From Pseudomonadota bacterium (GTDB lineage Bacteria > Pseudomonadota > Alphaproteobacteria > Sphingomonadales > Sphingomonadaceae), in assembly GCA_023417515.1 (NCBI GenBank), contig JAEZFL010000050.1, positions 1 through 11,902 on the forward strand: 11,902 nucleotides of DNA. The letters run 5' to 3'. Shown here one piece after another: positions 1-7,651 of the stretch (within the stretch, counting starts at the first letter, position 1; each line of letters begins with the position of its first letter). Below the pieces are notes generated by a model. That model made no database searches, was not told the origin of the DNA, and saw nothing but the letters and a program-made list of their open reading frames with translations. A program made the position numbers and the translations under genes.

Positions 1-1
1 G

Positions 2-679
2 ATCAAGGCCGGCGGCGCGAAGCTGATCTGCTTCGCCCCCGCTTTGGCGCTGGCCAAGAAGCTGATCCGCTCCGGCGTCGATGCGCTGGTGATCGAGGGG
101 ATGGAGGCGGGCGGCCATATCGGCCCGGTCTCGACCTCGGTGCTGGCGCAGGAGATATTGCCGCCGCTCGCCCAGGAGGTGCCGATCTTCGACGCCGGCG
201 GGATCGGGCATGGGGGCCTGATCGCCGGCTATCTGGAGATGGGCGCGGCGGGGGTGCAGCTCGGCACCCGCTTTGTCTGCGCCACAGAATGCATCGCGCA
301 CCCCGCTTTCAAGAAGGCCTTCATCCGCGCTTCCGCCCGCGACGCGATCACCAGCGTCCAGATCGACCCGCGCCTGCCGGTCATCCCGGTGCGGGCGCTG
401 AAGAACCGGGAGATGGAGAGCTTCGCCGCCAAGCAGCGCGAGGTCGCCCAACTCCTCGACGACGGCAAGGTCGAGATGGGCGAGGCCCAGCTCCAGATCG
501 AGCATTACTGGGCCGGCGCGCTGCGCCGCGCGGTGATCGAGGGCGATGTCGAGACCGGATCGGTGATGGCCGGCCAGTCGGTCGGCATGGTGAAGGACGA
601 GGCGCCGGCTGCGGCGATCCTCGCCCGGCTCATGGACGAAGCCGCCCAGGCGCTCGAGCGCCGTTCGGTCCACGCATGA
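2..679 (+). CDS. NAD(P)H-dependent flavin oxidoreductase / nitronate monooxygenase family, 3' part
   Basis: This is the C-terminal part of an FMN-dependent TIM-barrel enzyme of the nitronate monooxygenase (2-nitropropane dioxygenase) family. The frame is open from base 2, so the gene begins outside the window; the TTG at 44 is internal. Visible family marks are a glycine-rich AGGHIG segment (His codon at 116-118), which in nitronate monooxygenases carries the catalytic histidine, then DAGGIGHGG and GVQLGTRF, which form the FMN phosphate-binding end of the barrel. Family members oxidise alkyl nitronates or act as NADH:quinone or FabK-like enoyl reductases; the substrate cannot be decided here. 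The C-terminal HYWAGALRRAVIEGD and QSVGMV blocks are typical of this group. The stop overlaps the next start (ATGA), which indicates translational coupling. Family assignment is firm, exact reaction open. Confidence 0.88.
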   Translation: MKAGGAKLICFAPALALAKKLIRSGVDALVIEGMEAGGHIGPVSTSVLAQEILPPLAQEVPIFDAGGIGHGGLIAGYLEMGAAGVQLGTRFVCATECIAHPAFKKAFIRASARDAITSVQIDPRLPVIPVRALKNREMESFAAKQREVAQLLDDGKVEMGEAQLQIEHYWAGALRRAVIEGDVETGSVMAGQSVGMVKDEAPAAAILARLMDEAAQALERRSVHA

Positions 680-1065
680 CCGCGCTCGGCCGCCGCGCCT
701 TCGTCGCGGGCGCCGCGGCGCTCACCATCGGCGGCCCGGCCGTCGCGGCGTTCCAGGAGGGCGAAGGCATGTTCGGCCTGATCGGCAAGATGCGCGCCGT
801 CGCGGGCGAGCGCGACGCGCTGATCGCGCTGCTGCTGGAGGGCAGTCAGGCCATGCCCGGCTGTCTTTCCTACATCGTCGCCAAGGATGCGGCCGACGCG
901 GACGCCGTCTGGATCACCGAGGTCTGGGACAGCCGCGACAGCCATCGCGCCTCGCTGCAATTGCCCGTAGTGCGCGCGGTCATCGCCCGCGCCCGTCCGC
1001 TGATCGCCGGCTTCGAGAGCGGGACGGAGACGGAGCCGGTCGGGGGCGTGGGACTCGCGCGTTAA
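676..1065 (+). CDS. Small ABM-fold (antibiotic biosynthesis monooxygenase-like) protein with Tat-like signal
   Basis: The 129-residue protein starts at an ATG that overlaps the preceding stop codon by 4 bases, so it is almost certainly co-translated with the flavoprotein. Residues 6-7 are a twin arginine (GRRAFVAGAAAL) followed by a hydrophobic stretch and AVAAF, a good match to a Tat signal peptide with cleavage near residue 25. From about residue 32 the sequence (FGLIGKMRAVAGERDAL, then MPGCLSYIVAKD, then VWITEVWDSRDSHRASL) follows the pattern of the dimeric alpha/beta-barrel ABM domain (YgiN-like), where the W-x-TEVW-D strand and the following helix are typical. Such proteins are quinol or polyketide monooxygenases, heme-degrading enzymes, or have no known substrate. 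An exported ABM protein is less usual than a cytosolic one. Function inferred from fold only. Confidence 0.78.
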   Translation: MTALGRRAFVAGAAALTIGGPAVAAFQEGEGMFGLIGKMRAVAGERDALIALLLEGSQAMPGCLSYIVAKDAADADAVWITEVWDSRDSHRASLQLPVVRAVIARARPLIAGFESGTETEPVGGVGLAR

Positions 1066-1080
1066 ATCCTCACCCGCGCA

Positions 1081-1108
1081 TTGGAAACGCTCCCCGCTTT
1101 CTGATAGC
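1081..1108 (+). promoter_or_regulatory. Candidate ptsP promoter (weak)
   Basis: TTGGAA at 1081-1086 matches the -35 consensus at four of six positions, and GATAGC at 1103-1108, spaced 16 bases away, is a poor -10 (three of six). It is the only promoter-like pair in the 51-base gap before ptsP. If real, transcription would begin within a few bases of the ptsP ATG. Confidence 0.22.
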
Positions 1109-1116
1109 GAGCGTCC

Positions 1117-3390
1117 ATGCCCACCGCTTCCGTCACGTCCGCCCGTGAAATCCTGACGGGGCTGCATGACGTGATGGCCTCGAAGCTGGGCGCGCAGGCC
1201 AAGCTCAACAAGGTCGTGAAGATCATCGCCGAGGCGATGGCGAGCGAGGTCTGCTCGATCTACCTGTTGCGCGACGGCCTGCTCGAATTGTTCGCCACGG
1301 TCGGCCTCAAGCAGGAGGCGGTGCACGTCACCAAGCTGGCGCCGGGCGAGGGGCTGGTCGGCACGATCGCGCGGGACGCCGCCGTGCTCAACCTTGCCGA
1401 AGCCGCCGGCCATCCCGAATTCGCCTACCGCCCCGAAACCGGCGAGGAACTCTATCACAGCTTCGCCGGCGTGCCGGTGATCCGCAAGGAGCGGGCGATC
1501 GGCGTGCTCGCCGTCCAGCATGCCGATCCGCGCGCCTATGACGAGATCGAGATCGAGGCGCTCCAGACGGTGGCGATGGTGTTGTCCGAGCTGATCGCCA
1601 ATGCGGGGCTGGCCGACCGCGCCGCCGCCGCGGCCGAATCGGCGCGCGAATCCGGCATGGCGCACCTCACCGGGCAGCGGCTCGTCATGGGCATGGCCAA
1701 GGGCCACGCCGTCTATCACCAGCCGCGCATCCTGATCGAGCATACCGTCGCCGAGGATATCGAGGCGGAGCGCCACCGCCTGGTCTCCGCCTTCGGCCGG
1801 ATGCGCGAGCAGATCGACGCGATGACCGGCCAGGCCGAGTTCGGCACGGTGGGCGAGCATCAGGAGGTGCTCGAGACCTACAAGATGTTCGCCTATGACG
1901 AGGGCTGGTCGCGCCGGATCAACGAGGCGATCGACCAGGGCCTGACCGCCGAGGCCGCGATCGAGCGGGTGCGCCAGCGCATGAAGCGGCGCATGGCCGA
2001 GATCGACGATGCCCTGCTCCAGGAGCGGATGCACGACCTCGACGACCTGTCGAACCGGCTTCTGCGAATCGTTTCGGGCCAGCTCGGAACCGCGGCCCAG
2101 TCGGGGCTTCCGCACGACGCCATCCTCATCGCGCGCAATCTCGGGCCCGCCGAGCTGCTCGAATATGACCGGCGCAAGTTGAAGGGCGTGATCCTCCAGG
2201 AAGGCTCGCTGACCGCTCATGTCACCATCGTCGCGCGCGCCATGGGCGTGCCGGTGATCGGCCGAGTCGCCGACGCCCGCCAGGCGATCTCGGAGGGCGA
2301 CACCGTCCTCATCGACGGCGACGAGGCGGTCGCCTTCGTCCGCCCGACCCCGGCCATCGAGGAGGCGTTCAACGCCAAGCTGGCGGCGGGCCAGAAGCGC
2401 CGCGCCGCCTTCGCCGCGCTTCGCGAGGTCCCGCCCGTCACCGCGGACGGCACCCGAATCACCGTGATGGTCAATGCCGGCCTTCGCGACGACGCCGCCG
2501 CGCTCGCGGCGGTCGGCGCCGACGGAATCGGCCTGTTCCGCACCGAATTCCAGTTCCTGGTGTCGGCGACCCTGCCGCGCCGCGAGAGCCAGCAGCGCCT
2601 CTACCGCTCGGTGCTCGAGGCCGCCGACGGCAAGCCGGTCGTGTTCCGGACCGTCGATGTCGGCGGAGACAAGCAGCTCCCCTATCTTCACGGGCTCGAA
2701 GAGGGCGAGGAGAATCCGGCGCTCGGCTGGCGCGCGCTTCGTCTCGCGCTGGATCGCTCGACGCTGATGCGGGCCCAGTCGCGCGCCCTTCTCGAAGCCG
2801 CGGCGGGACGCGAGCTCAGGATCATGTTCCCGATGATCTCGGAGCCCTGGGAATTCGACGAGGCCAAGCGCCTGGTCGAGGAGCAGCGCGCCTGGCTGTC
2901 CTCGCGCGGCAAGAAGCTGCCGACCGCGGTCCGCTACGGCGCGATGATGGAAGTGCCGGCGCTCGCCGAGGCGCTCGACATCCTTCTTCCCAAGATCGAC
3001 TTCCTGTCGATCGGCACCAACGACCTCACCCAGTTCCTGTTCGCCGCCGATCGCGCCAATCCCCGGCTCGCCGAGCGCTACGACTGGCTCAGCCCGGCGA
3101 TCCTGCGATTCCTGCGCCGGATCGTGCGCGCCTGCGACGAGGCGGGAGTGACCGTCGGCGTGTGCGGCGAGATGGGCGGCCGGACGCTCGAATGCATGGC
3201 GCTGATCGGGATCGGCCTCAGGCGCTTCTCGATCACGCCGATCGCGGTGGGCCCGGTCAAGGCGATGATCCGTTCGCTGAACCTCGCCGCAGCAACGGAG
3301 TTGATGGAGAAGATGCTGGAGCGACCGCCCGACAATATGCGCGCCGCGCTGTCCGAATGGGCGGCGAAACAGAATGTCTCGTTGAGTTGA
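1117..3390 (+). CDS. ptsP: Phosphoenolpyruvate-protein phosphotransferase PtsP (enzyme I-Ntr)
   Basis: PtsP takes phosphate from phosphoenolpyruvate and passes it to NPr and then EIIA-Ntr, the nitrogen-related regulatory PTS, in the cytoplasm. The 757-residue length is that of enzyme I-Ntr with its N-terminal GAF domain, unlike sugar enzyme I (about 575). The GAF domain covers roughly residues 15-165 (VCSIYLLRDG, then PGEGLVGTIA, then SFAGVPVIRKERAIGVLAVQ). The phosphohistidine domain has GSLTAHVTIVARAMGVPVIG with the phospho-acceptor His368. The PEP-binding barrel shows GLFRTEFQFL (Arg475), the DFLSIGTNDLTQFL signature from residue 628, and Cys683 in GVCGEMGG. All key residues are present, so the enzyme should be active. 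The ATG at 1117 is chosen because the GAF domain begins soon after it; no clear ribosome-binding site precedes it. NPr and EIIA-Ntr are not encoded in this window. Confidence 0.96.
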   Translation: MPTASVTSAREILTGLHDVMASKLGAQAKLNKVVKIIAEAMASEVCSIYLLRDGLLELFATVGLKQEAVHVTKLAPGEGLVGTIARDAAVLNLAEAAGHPEFAYRPETGEELYHSFAGVPVIRKERAIGVLAVQHADPRAYDEIEIEALQTVAMVLSELIANAGLADRAAAAAESARESGMAHLTGQRLVMGMAKGHAVYHQPRILIEHTVAEDIEAERHRLVSAFGRMREQIDAMTGQAEFGTVGEHQEVLETYKMFAYDEGWSRRINEAIDQGLTAEAAIERVRQRMKRRMAEIDDALLQERMHDLDDLSNRLLRIVSGQLGTAAQSGLPHDAILIARNLGPAELLEYDRRKLKGVILQEGSLTAHVTIVARAMGVPVIGRVADARQAISEGDTVLIDGDEAVAFVRPTPAIEEAFNAKLAAGQKRRAAFAALREVPPVTADGTRITVMVNAGLRDDAAALAAVGADGIGLFRTEFQFLVSATLPRRESQQRLYRSVLEAADGKPVVFRTVDVGGDKQLPYLHGLEEGEENPALGWRALRLALDRSTLMRAQSRALLEAAAGRELRIMFPMISEPWEFDEAKRLVEEQRAWLSSRGKKLPTAVRYGAMMEVPALAEALDILLPKIDFLSIGTNDLTQFLFAADRANPRLAERYDWLSPAILRFLRRIVRACDEAGVTVGVCGEMGGRTLECMALIGIGLRRFSITPIAVGPVKAMIRSLNLAAATELMEKMLERPPDNMRAALSEWAAKQNVSLS

Positions 3391-3459
3391 TCCCGTCCGA
3401 CGCGCTGCTATGACGGCTCGACCGCGACAAGAGAACAGGTGAGGAGCCGGGTGCCGGAC

Positions 3460-4263
3460 ATGGCGGAAGCGGAATACGAACAGGAAGAGGGCGGCAACAG
3501 CGTCGGCCAACGGCTGCGCGAGGCGCGCGAGGCGCGCGGGCTGAGCCTCGAGGAGGTCGCCGCTCAGACCCGCATTCCGATCCGTCACCTGCGCAGCATC
3601 GAGGACGGCAAATATGAGGAATTGCCCGCGCTGACCTATACGGTCGGCTTCGGCCGCAACTATGCCAACGCGATCGGGCTCGATGGCGCGGAGATCGGCC
3701 GCGAGCTGCGCGAGCAATTGGGCGGGAGCCAGCGCGCCTCGACCATCTCGACCGAATATTATGCGCCGCCCGATCCGGCGCGGGTGCCGTCGCGCCCGCT
3801 CGCCTGGATCGCCGGACTGCTCGCCCTCGTGCTGGTCGCGGGCTATCTGATCTGGCGTTCCCAGCTCGGCAGCGAGGAGGAGGCGCAGCCCGCTCCGGTC
3901 GCCGAGCAGCCGGTTCAGCAGACGCAGCAGGCCCAGCCCGCCGCCCCGCCGCAGCCGCAGGCCGCGGCCGGCCAGCCGGTGACCCTCACCGCCACCGGCC
4001 AGGTCTGGCTGCGCGTCTACGAGCAGGGCGGCGCCACCATCGTCGAGCGCACCCTCCAGGCCGGCGAGACCTATCAGGTCCCGGCCACCGCCACTCGGCC
4101 CATGCTCCGCGTCGGCGCGCCCGAGTCACTTCGGGTCACGGTGGGGCAGACGGCGATCCCGCAGCTCGGCCCGTCGGGCCAGCCGGTCGGCGACATCAGC
4201 CTTCGCCCGGAGGATCTCGCGGGTCGGGCGCAAGGCCAGCCGGCGGCCGCGCCGCGTCCCTGA
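3460..4263 (+). CDS. RodZ-like helix-turn-helix membrane protein (DUF4115)
   Basis: A bitopic membrane protein of the RodZ type. Residues 14-80 form the cytoplasmic HTH_25 domain (GQRLREAREARGLSLEEVAAQT, then IRHLRSIEDGKYEELPALTYTVGFGRNYA), residues about 114-133 are a single transmembrane helix (AWIAGLLALVLVAGYLIW), residues 140-172 are a Gln/Pro/Ala-rich linker, and residues 173-250 match the periplasmic DUF4115 domain (VTLTATGQVWLRVYEQGG). RodZ links MreB to the elongation machinery and sets cell shape; that role is inferred by family. At 267 residues it is shorter than E. coli RodZ (337). The start is uncertain: GTG at 3439, GTG at 3451 and ATG at 3460 are in frame, and GAGGAG (3441-3446) could serve either of the last two. 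I chose the ATG because the conserved domain starts downstream of it. Confidence 0.87.
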   Translation: MAEAEYEQEEGGNSVGQRLREAREARGLSLEEVAAQTRIPIRHLRSIEDGKYEELPALTYTVGFGRNYANAIGLDGAEIGRELREQLGGSQRASTISTEYYAPPDPARVPSRPLAWIAGLLALVLVAGYLIWRSQLGSEEEAQPAPVAEQPVQQTQQAQPAAPPQPQAAAGQPVTLTATGQVWLRVYEQGGATIVERTLQAGETYQVPATATRPMLRVGAPESLRVTVGQTAIPQLGPSGQPVGDISLRPEDLAGRAQGQPAAAPRP

Positions 4264-4300
4264 GCCCCGCAAAAGTGCGGGCTTCCGCCGCCGCGGCGGC
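4264..4300 (+). terminator. Hairpins after the rodZ-like gene, weak terminator candidate
   Basis: Directly after the stop codon, CCCGCA-AAAG-TGCGGG (4266-4281) forms a 6-bp stem with a tetraloop. It is followed by GCCGCCGCGGCGGC, a perfect 14-base palindrome at 4287-4300. There is no clear T-run, so intrinsic termination is uncertain. Confidence 0.3.
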
Positions 4301-4374
4301 ATGCTTAAGGCTGGCGACAGGCTTTAACCTTCAATAACATGGCCGCGGGACACGTGTCGGCGGGGACGGGGTGA

Positions 4375-5226
4375 ATGCGTAAGATACTGATTGCCATGCT
4401 TCTGCTCGGCGGCGCGACGCCGGCGCTTGCCCAGCAGAGCGTCGAGCGGCGGGTCGACCGGCTCGAGCAGGAAATGCGCGCGGTCCAGCGCCGGGTCTTC
4501 CCCGGCGGCGCCGGCGCCACCGTCGATCCGGAGATCCGCCCGACCACGCCGACCCGGCCGACCGTCGACACCGGCGACGCCCTCTCCACGCTCAACGCCC
4601 GGGTCGACGCGATCGAGGCGCAGCTCGCCCGCATCACCGGCCAGGCCGAGGAGAACGGCTACCGAATGCGCCAGCTCGAGGAGCAATTGAACCAGCTGCG
4701 CACCGACACCCAGGCGCGGCTCGGCCGGGTCGAGCAGGGCGCCGCGCCGGCATCCGATCCCGCCGCCCCGACGACCATGCCGGTGATGGAGCCGATCGTC
4801 GAGCGTCCCTCGACCCCGGCGGCGCCCGCCACCGCGGCCGACCCGGCCGAGGCCGCCTACAATGCCGGCTTCCGCTTGTGGGAGGCGCGCAACTATGCCG
4901 CGGCGCAGACCGCCCTCACCCAGGTCGCCGAGCGCTATCCGCGCAGCCGCTGGGCGAGCTGGGCGCGCAACCTCGCCGGCCGCGCCTATCTCGACGACGG
5001 CAAGCCGGCGACCGCGGCGCGCATCTTCCTCGGCAACTACCAGGACGACCCGCGCGGCGAGCGCGCCGCCGACAGCCTGTTCTTCCTCGGCGAGGCGCTG
5101 GTCCGCCTCAACCGCCGCGGCGAGGCCTGCCCGGTCTATGACGAGCTCGAGCAGAATTATCCGAACATGCGCGCCTTCCTGCGCGAGCGCCTGCCCGCGG
5201 CCCGCCGCGCCGCGCGCTGCAGCTGA
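4375..5226 (+). CDS. cpoB: Cell division coordinator CpoB / Tol-Pal system protein YbgF
   Basis: A periplasmic 283-residue protein that in the known family works with Tol-Pal and PBP1B to couple outer-membrane constriction to septal peptidoglycan synthesis. Residues 1-19 are a clear Sec signal peptide (MRKILIAMLLLGGATPALA, then QQ). Residues 22-42 (VERRVDRLEQEMRAVQRRV) and about 68-120 are heptad-like coiled-coil, the trimerisation part of YbgF. A Pro/Ala/Thr linker spans about 122-155, and residues 157-283 hold the TPR repeats (AYNAGFRLWEARNYAAAQTAL, then WASWARNLAGRAYLDDGKPA, then SLFFLGEALVRLNRRGEAC). The ATG at 4375 is preceded by a G-rich ribosome-binding site. tilS begins 21 bases after the stop, so the two are probably one transcript. 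The tolQRAB-pal genes usually found nearby are not in the window. Confidence 0.9.
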   Translation: MRKILIAMLLLGGATPALAQQSVERRVDRLEQEMRAVQRRVFPGGAGATVDPEIRPTTPTRPTVDTGDALSTLNARVDAIEAQLARITGQAEENGYRMRQLEEQLNQLRTDTQARLGRVEQGAAPASDPAAPTTMPVMEPIVERPSTPAAPATAADPAEAAYNAGFRLWEARNYAAAQTALTQVAERYPRSRWASWARNLAGRAYLDDGKPATAARIFLGNYQDDPRGERAADSLFFLGEALVRLNRRGEACPVYDELEQNYPNMRAFLRERLPAARRAARCS

Positions 5227-5247
5227 CGTGAGGGGCGGGACCGGGCG

Positions 5248-6240
5248 GTGAAGCCTGACCCCGCCCCCCTCGATCCAGCGGCCGTCGCGAGGTTCAAGGC
5301 CGACCTTCACAAGCTGACCGGAACATTGCCGCAAAGGCTCGGGGTCGCGGTGTCCGGCGGCCCCGACAGTCTCGCCCTCCTCCTCCTCGCCGCGGCGGCC
5401 TGTCCCGGCCGCGTTCGTGCCGCGACGGTCGACCACGGCCTGCGCGAGGAAAGCGCGCAGGAAGCCCGCTTCGTCGCCGGCATCTGCGCCGATCTCGCCG
5501 TTCCGCACGACATCCTCGCCCCCGGCTGGAGCGAGCCGCCGACCAGCAACGTCCCCGCGCTGGCCCGCCAGGCGCGCTACGACGCTCTGATGAACTGGGC
5601 CGCGCGCAACGGCTGCGACTGGATCGCCACCGCCCACCATGTCGACGACCAGGCCGAGACCTTCCTCATGCGCCTTGCCCGGGGAGCGGGCGTCGCCGGC
5701 CTCGCCGGAGTCCGCGCCGTCACCTCATGGCCAGCCTCAAGATCCGACCTCATCGTCCGGCCCCTGCTCGGCTGGCGCAAGGCGGAGCTCGCCGCGATCG
5801 CCGAGGCCGCCGGCCTCACCCCCGTCGACGACCCGACCAATACCGACGAGCGTCTCGACCGAACCCACGCCCGCCGGCTGCTCGCGGCGGCGCCCTGGCT
5901 CGATCCCGCCCGAATCGCCGCGTCCGCCGCGAACCTGCTCGACGCCGAGGACGCGCTCGCCTGGGCGACCGAGCGGGTCGTCGAGGCGCGGCTCCGGCGC
6001 GGCGAGGACGCAGCCAGCCTCACCATCGATCCGCGCCAGCTCCCGCGCGAGCTCCAGCGCCGCCTGCTCCTCCACGCCCTCGCTTACTTCACCGACGAGA
6101 CCGCGATCCCCGGCCCCAAGCTCATCACCCTGCTCGACACCTTGCTCGACGGCCGCACCGCCACCCTCGCCGGCGTGAAGGCGGAGGCCGGCGACACCTG
6201 GCGCCTCACCCTCGCCCCGCCGCGTCGAGCCAGCTCCTAA
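5248..6240 (+). CDS. tilS: tRNA(Ile)-lysidine synthetase TilS
   Basis: TilS uses ATP and lysine to convert cytidine 34 of the CAU-anticodon isoleucine tRNA to lysidine, so that it reads AUA; it is essential and cytoplasmic. The N-type ATP pyrophosphatase P-loop SGGPDS is at residues 36-41, followed by VDHGLREES at 61-69, TAHHVDDQAETFLMRLARG at 128-146, the VRPLLGWRK block at 170-178 and DDPTNTDERLDR at 194-205, all in the family order. The 330-residue length fits the shorter alphaproteobacterial form with a reduced C-terminal domain. GTG at 5248 is the start; GAGGGGCGGGA about 10 bases upstream is the likely ribosome-binding site. The gene follows cpoB by 21 bases. Its TAA overlaps the stop codon of the convergent terL gene, leaving no room for a terminator between them. 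Confidence 0.95.
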   Translation: MKPDPAPLDPAAVARFKADLHKLTGTLPQRLGVAVSGGPDSLALLLLAAAACPGRVRAATVDHGLREESAQEARFVAGICADLAVPHDILAPGWSEPPTSNVPALARQARYDALMNWAARNGCDWIATAHHVDDQAETFLMRLARGAGVAGLAGVRAVTSWPASRSDLIVRPLLGWRKAELAAIAEAAGLTPVDDPTNTDERLDRTHARRLLAAAPWLDPARIAASAANLLDAEDALAWATERVVEARLRRGEDAASLTIDPRQLPRELQRRLLLHALAYFTDETAIPGPKLITLLDTLLDGRTATLAGVKAEAGDTWRLTLAPPRRASS

Positions 6241-7613
6241 AGCGCCCGAATGCTCGGCACTCCGCCGCCCTTGCGCAGCATCAGCTCGGTCAGCGCATAG
6301 ACCATCGCGTCGGCCCGGTCGGGCGAGCGCCCCGGCCCGCCATAGCCGCCGCCGATCAGCAATCCGCACAACTGGTCCTCCAGCTCCGGAAACCGCCCCG
6401 CCAGCTTCACCCGATTGCTCTCGAACAGCGCCGCCACCGGCTCGGCCCGGGCGCTCTTTCCCTGGCTGGCATGGACCAGCCGCACCGGCAGGGCGATGTC
6501 GGCGCCGCGAAGCACGCTCTCCACCATCTTGCCGCCATTGTTCGCCTCGGCGACCACCCGGTCAGCGCCCCACGCCTCCGCCGCCCCGGCGACCCTGCGC
6601 GCCCACCCCTCCGGCGACAGGCCGCCCGCCGAGCAATCGGCCAGCACATGGCCGATCCCCGGCCGGCCGTCGTCCACGGCGCACACCACGATCCCGCACT
6701 CGTCGCCATCCACCCCGGCCGGCGGATCCACTCCAATGACAATGCGCGCGAAACGCCCCTCCCCTTCAGGGGAGGGAATGGGGTGTGGCAGTCGCAAACG
6801 GCACGCCTCCACCAGCCCCCGAGTCCACAGCGCCCCCTCCAGGTCCTCGATCAGCTCCCCGTCCAGCTCCTGCCGGCCGAGCCTCGTTCCGCCATAGGTC
6901 TCGGTCACCGCCGCCCGGAAATCCGCCGCCAGGAACGGATTGTCGCGGGTGCGCCCGCGCGTCGTCACCGTCCCCGCAAGCGCCGCGATCCGTCGGAGCG
7001 CCGCCACCGGCCTGGGAGTCGTCGTCACGATCGTCCGCGGCCGCCCCGCCCCGTCCGCGCTTCCGAGCCTCAGCCCGAGCATGAGATTGTCCCAGGTCGA
7101 CTCCGCCTGCCGCCATTTGGCAAGCTCGTCGCACCAGGCGAAATGATGCTCCGGCCCGCGCAATTTGTCCGGCCTCTCCGCCGAATAGGCGAAGGCCTGG
7201 GCGCCGTTCGGCAGGTCCGCGCGCCACCGGCTCGCCACCCATTTGACGCTCTCGTCCGACCGCGCTGTCGCGATGAGCCCGCTCGGCCCGTCGATCATCA
7301 CCTTGACGACGTCGTCGATATTGGCGCCGACCAGGGCGATCCGCGCGCCCGGAGTCTCGCGCACCCGCGCCCACACCCATTCCGCCCCGGCCCGGGTCTT
7401 GCCGAAGCCGCGCCCGGCCTGGAGCAGCCACACCCGCCACTCGCCCTCCGGCTCGACCTGCCCGGCGCTGTGCACCCACAGCCCGAAGCACCCCTCCAGC
7501 TCCGCCCGCTCGCCGGCCCCGAGCGCCGCCACCAGGCTCAGCAGCTCCGCCTCGCTGAGCTGCCGCCGAGCCGCCTCCAGCCACCGCCGCAATTCCCGAT
7601 CGCCCGCGCTCAC
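6237..7613 (-). CDS. terL: Terminase large subunit, GTA/phage type (DNA packaging ATPase-nuclease)
   Basis: The ATP-driven motor and nuclease that packages DNA into phage or GTA heads. In the 458-residue protein the ATPase domain has Walker A QAGRGFGKTRAGAEW (Lys72), Walker B HFAWCDE (Asp162, Glu163) and the coupling motif TTTP at 197-200. The RNase H-like nuclease domain shows VIGVDPPAG (Asp296), VVAEANNGG (Glu356) and DRADAMVYAL (Asp432 and Asp435). The motifs, spacing and length fit the large terminase of Rhodobacter-type gene transfer agents and related prophages (Terminase_6). GTG at 7613 is the start, with GAGGGAGA about 7 bases upstream. Residues 280-286 are encoded by a DNA palindrome inserted between the two domains without breaking the frame. 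The next gene upstream is the small-subunit candidate; no portal gene follows, because terL ends inside the tilS stop. It looks functional, but its head and tail partners are not here. Confidence 0.93.
   Translation of the reverse strand: MSAGDRELRRWLEAARRQLSEAELLSLVAALGAGERAELEGCFGLWVHSAGQVEPEGEWRVWLLQAGRGFGKTRAGAEWVWARVRETPGARIALVGANIDDVVKVMIDGPSGLIATARSDESVKWVASRWRADLPNGAQAFAYSAERPDKLRGPEHHFAWCDELAKWRQAESTWDNLMLGLRLGSADGAGRPRTIVTTTPRPVAALRRIAALAGTVTTRGRTRDNPFLAADFRAAVTETYGGTRLGRQELDGELIEDLEGALWTRGLVEACRLRLPHPIPSPEGEGRFARIVIGVDPPAGVDGDECGIVVCAVDDGRPGIGHVLADCSAGGLSPEGWARRVAGAAEAWGADRVVAEANNGGKMVESVLRGADIALPVRLVHASQGKSARAEPVAALFESNRVKLAGRFPELEDQLCGLLIGGGYGGPGRSPDRADAMVYALTELMLRKGGGVPSIRAL
6757..6776. 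repeat. Short palindromic repeat inserted in frame within terL
   Basis: CCCTCCCC-TTCA-GGGGAGGG is a perfect 8-bp stem with a 4-base loop inside the terminase gene. It encodes PSPEGEG in the linker between the ATPase and nuclease domains. The surrounding low-complexity residues (LPHPIPSPEGEG, about 275-286) do not resemble either domain, which suggests that roughly 35-45 bases came with the insertion. Confidence 0.7.
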
Positions 7614-7651
7614 TTGCGTTCTCCCTCACTGAATCACCAAGGAAGTTAGGC

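Noticed and set aside
505..3717. Very long - strand open frame (1070 codons) across ptsP
   Set aside because: It is antisense to ptsP, whose protein is a clear enzyme I with all motifs. The - strand product is rich in R, A, G, D and H with no domain, typical of a frame shadow in GC-rich DNA.
4324..5640. - strand frame antisense to cpoB and tilS
   Set aside because: Both sense genes are recognised proteins; this frame shows no domain and low-complexity composition.
5727..7649. Long + strand frame across tilS and antisense to terL
   Set aside because: Composition is almost only R, P, A and H, and it overlaps two well-supported genes in other frames.
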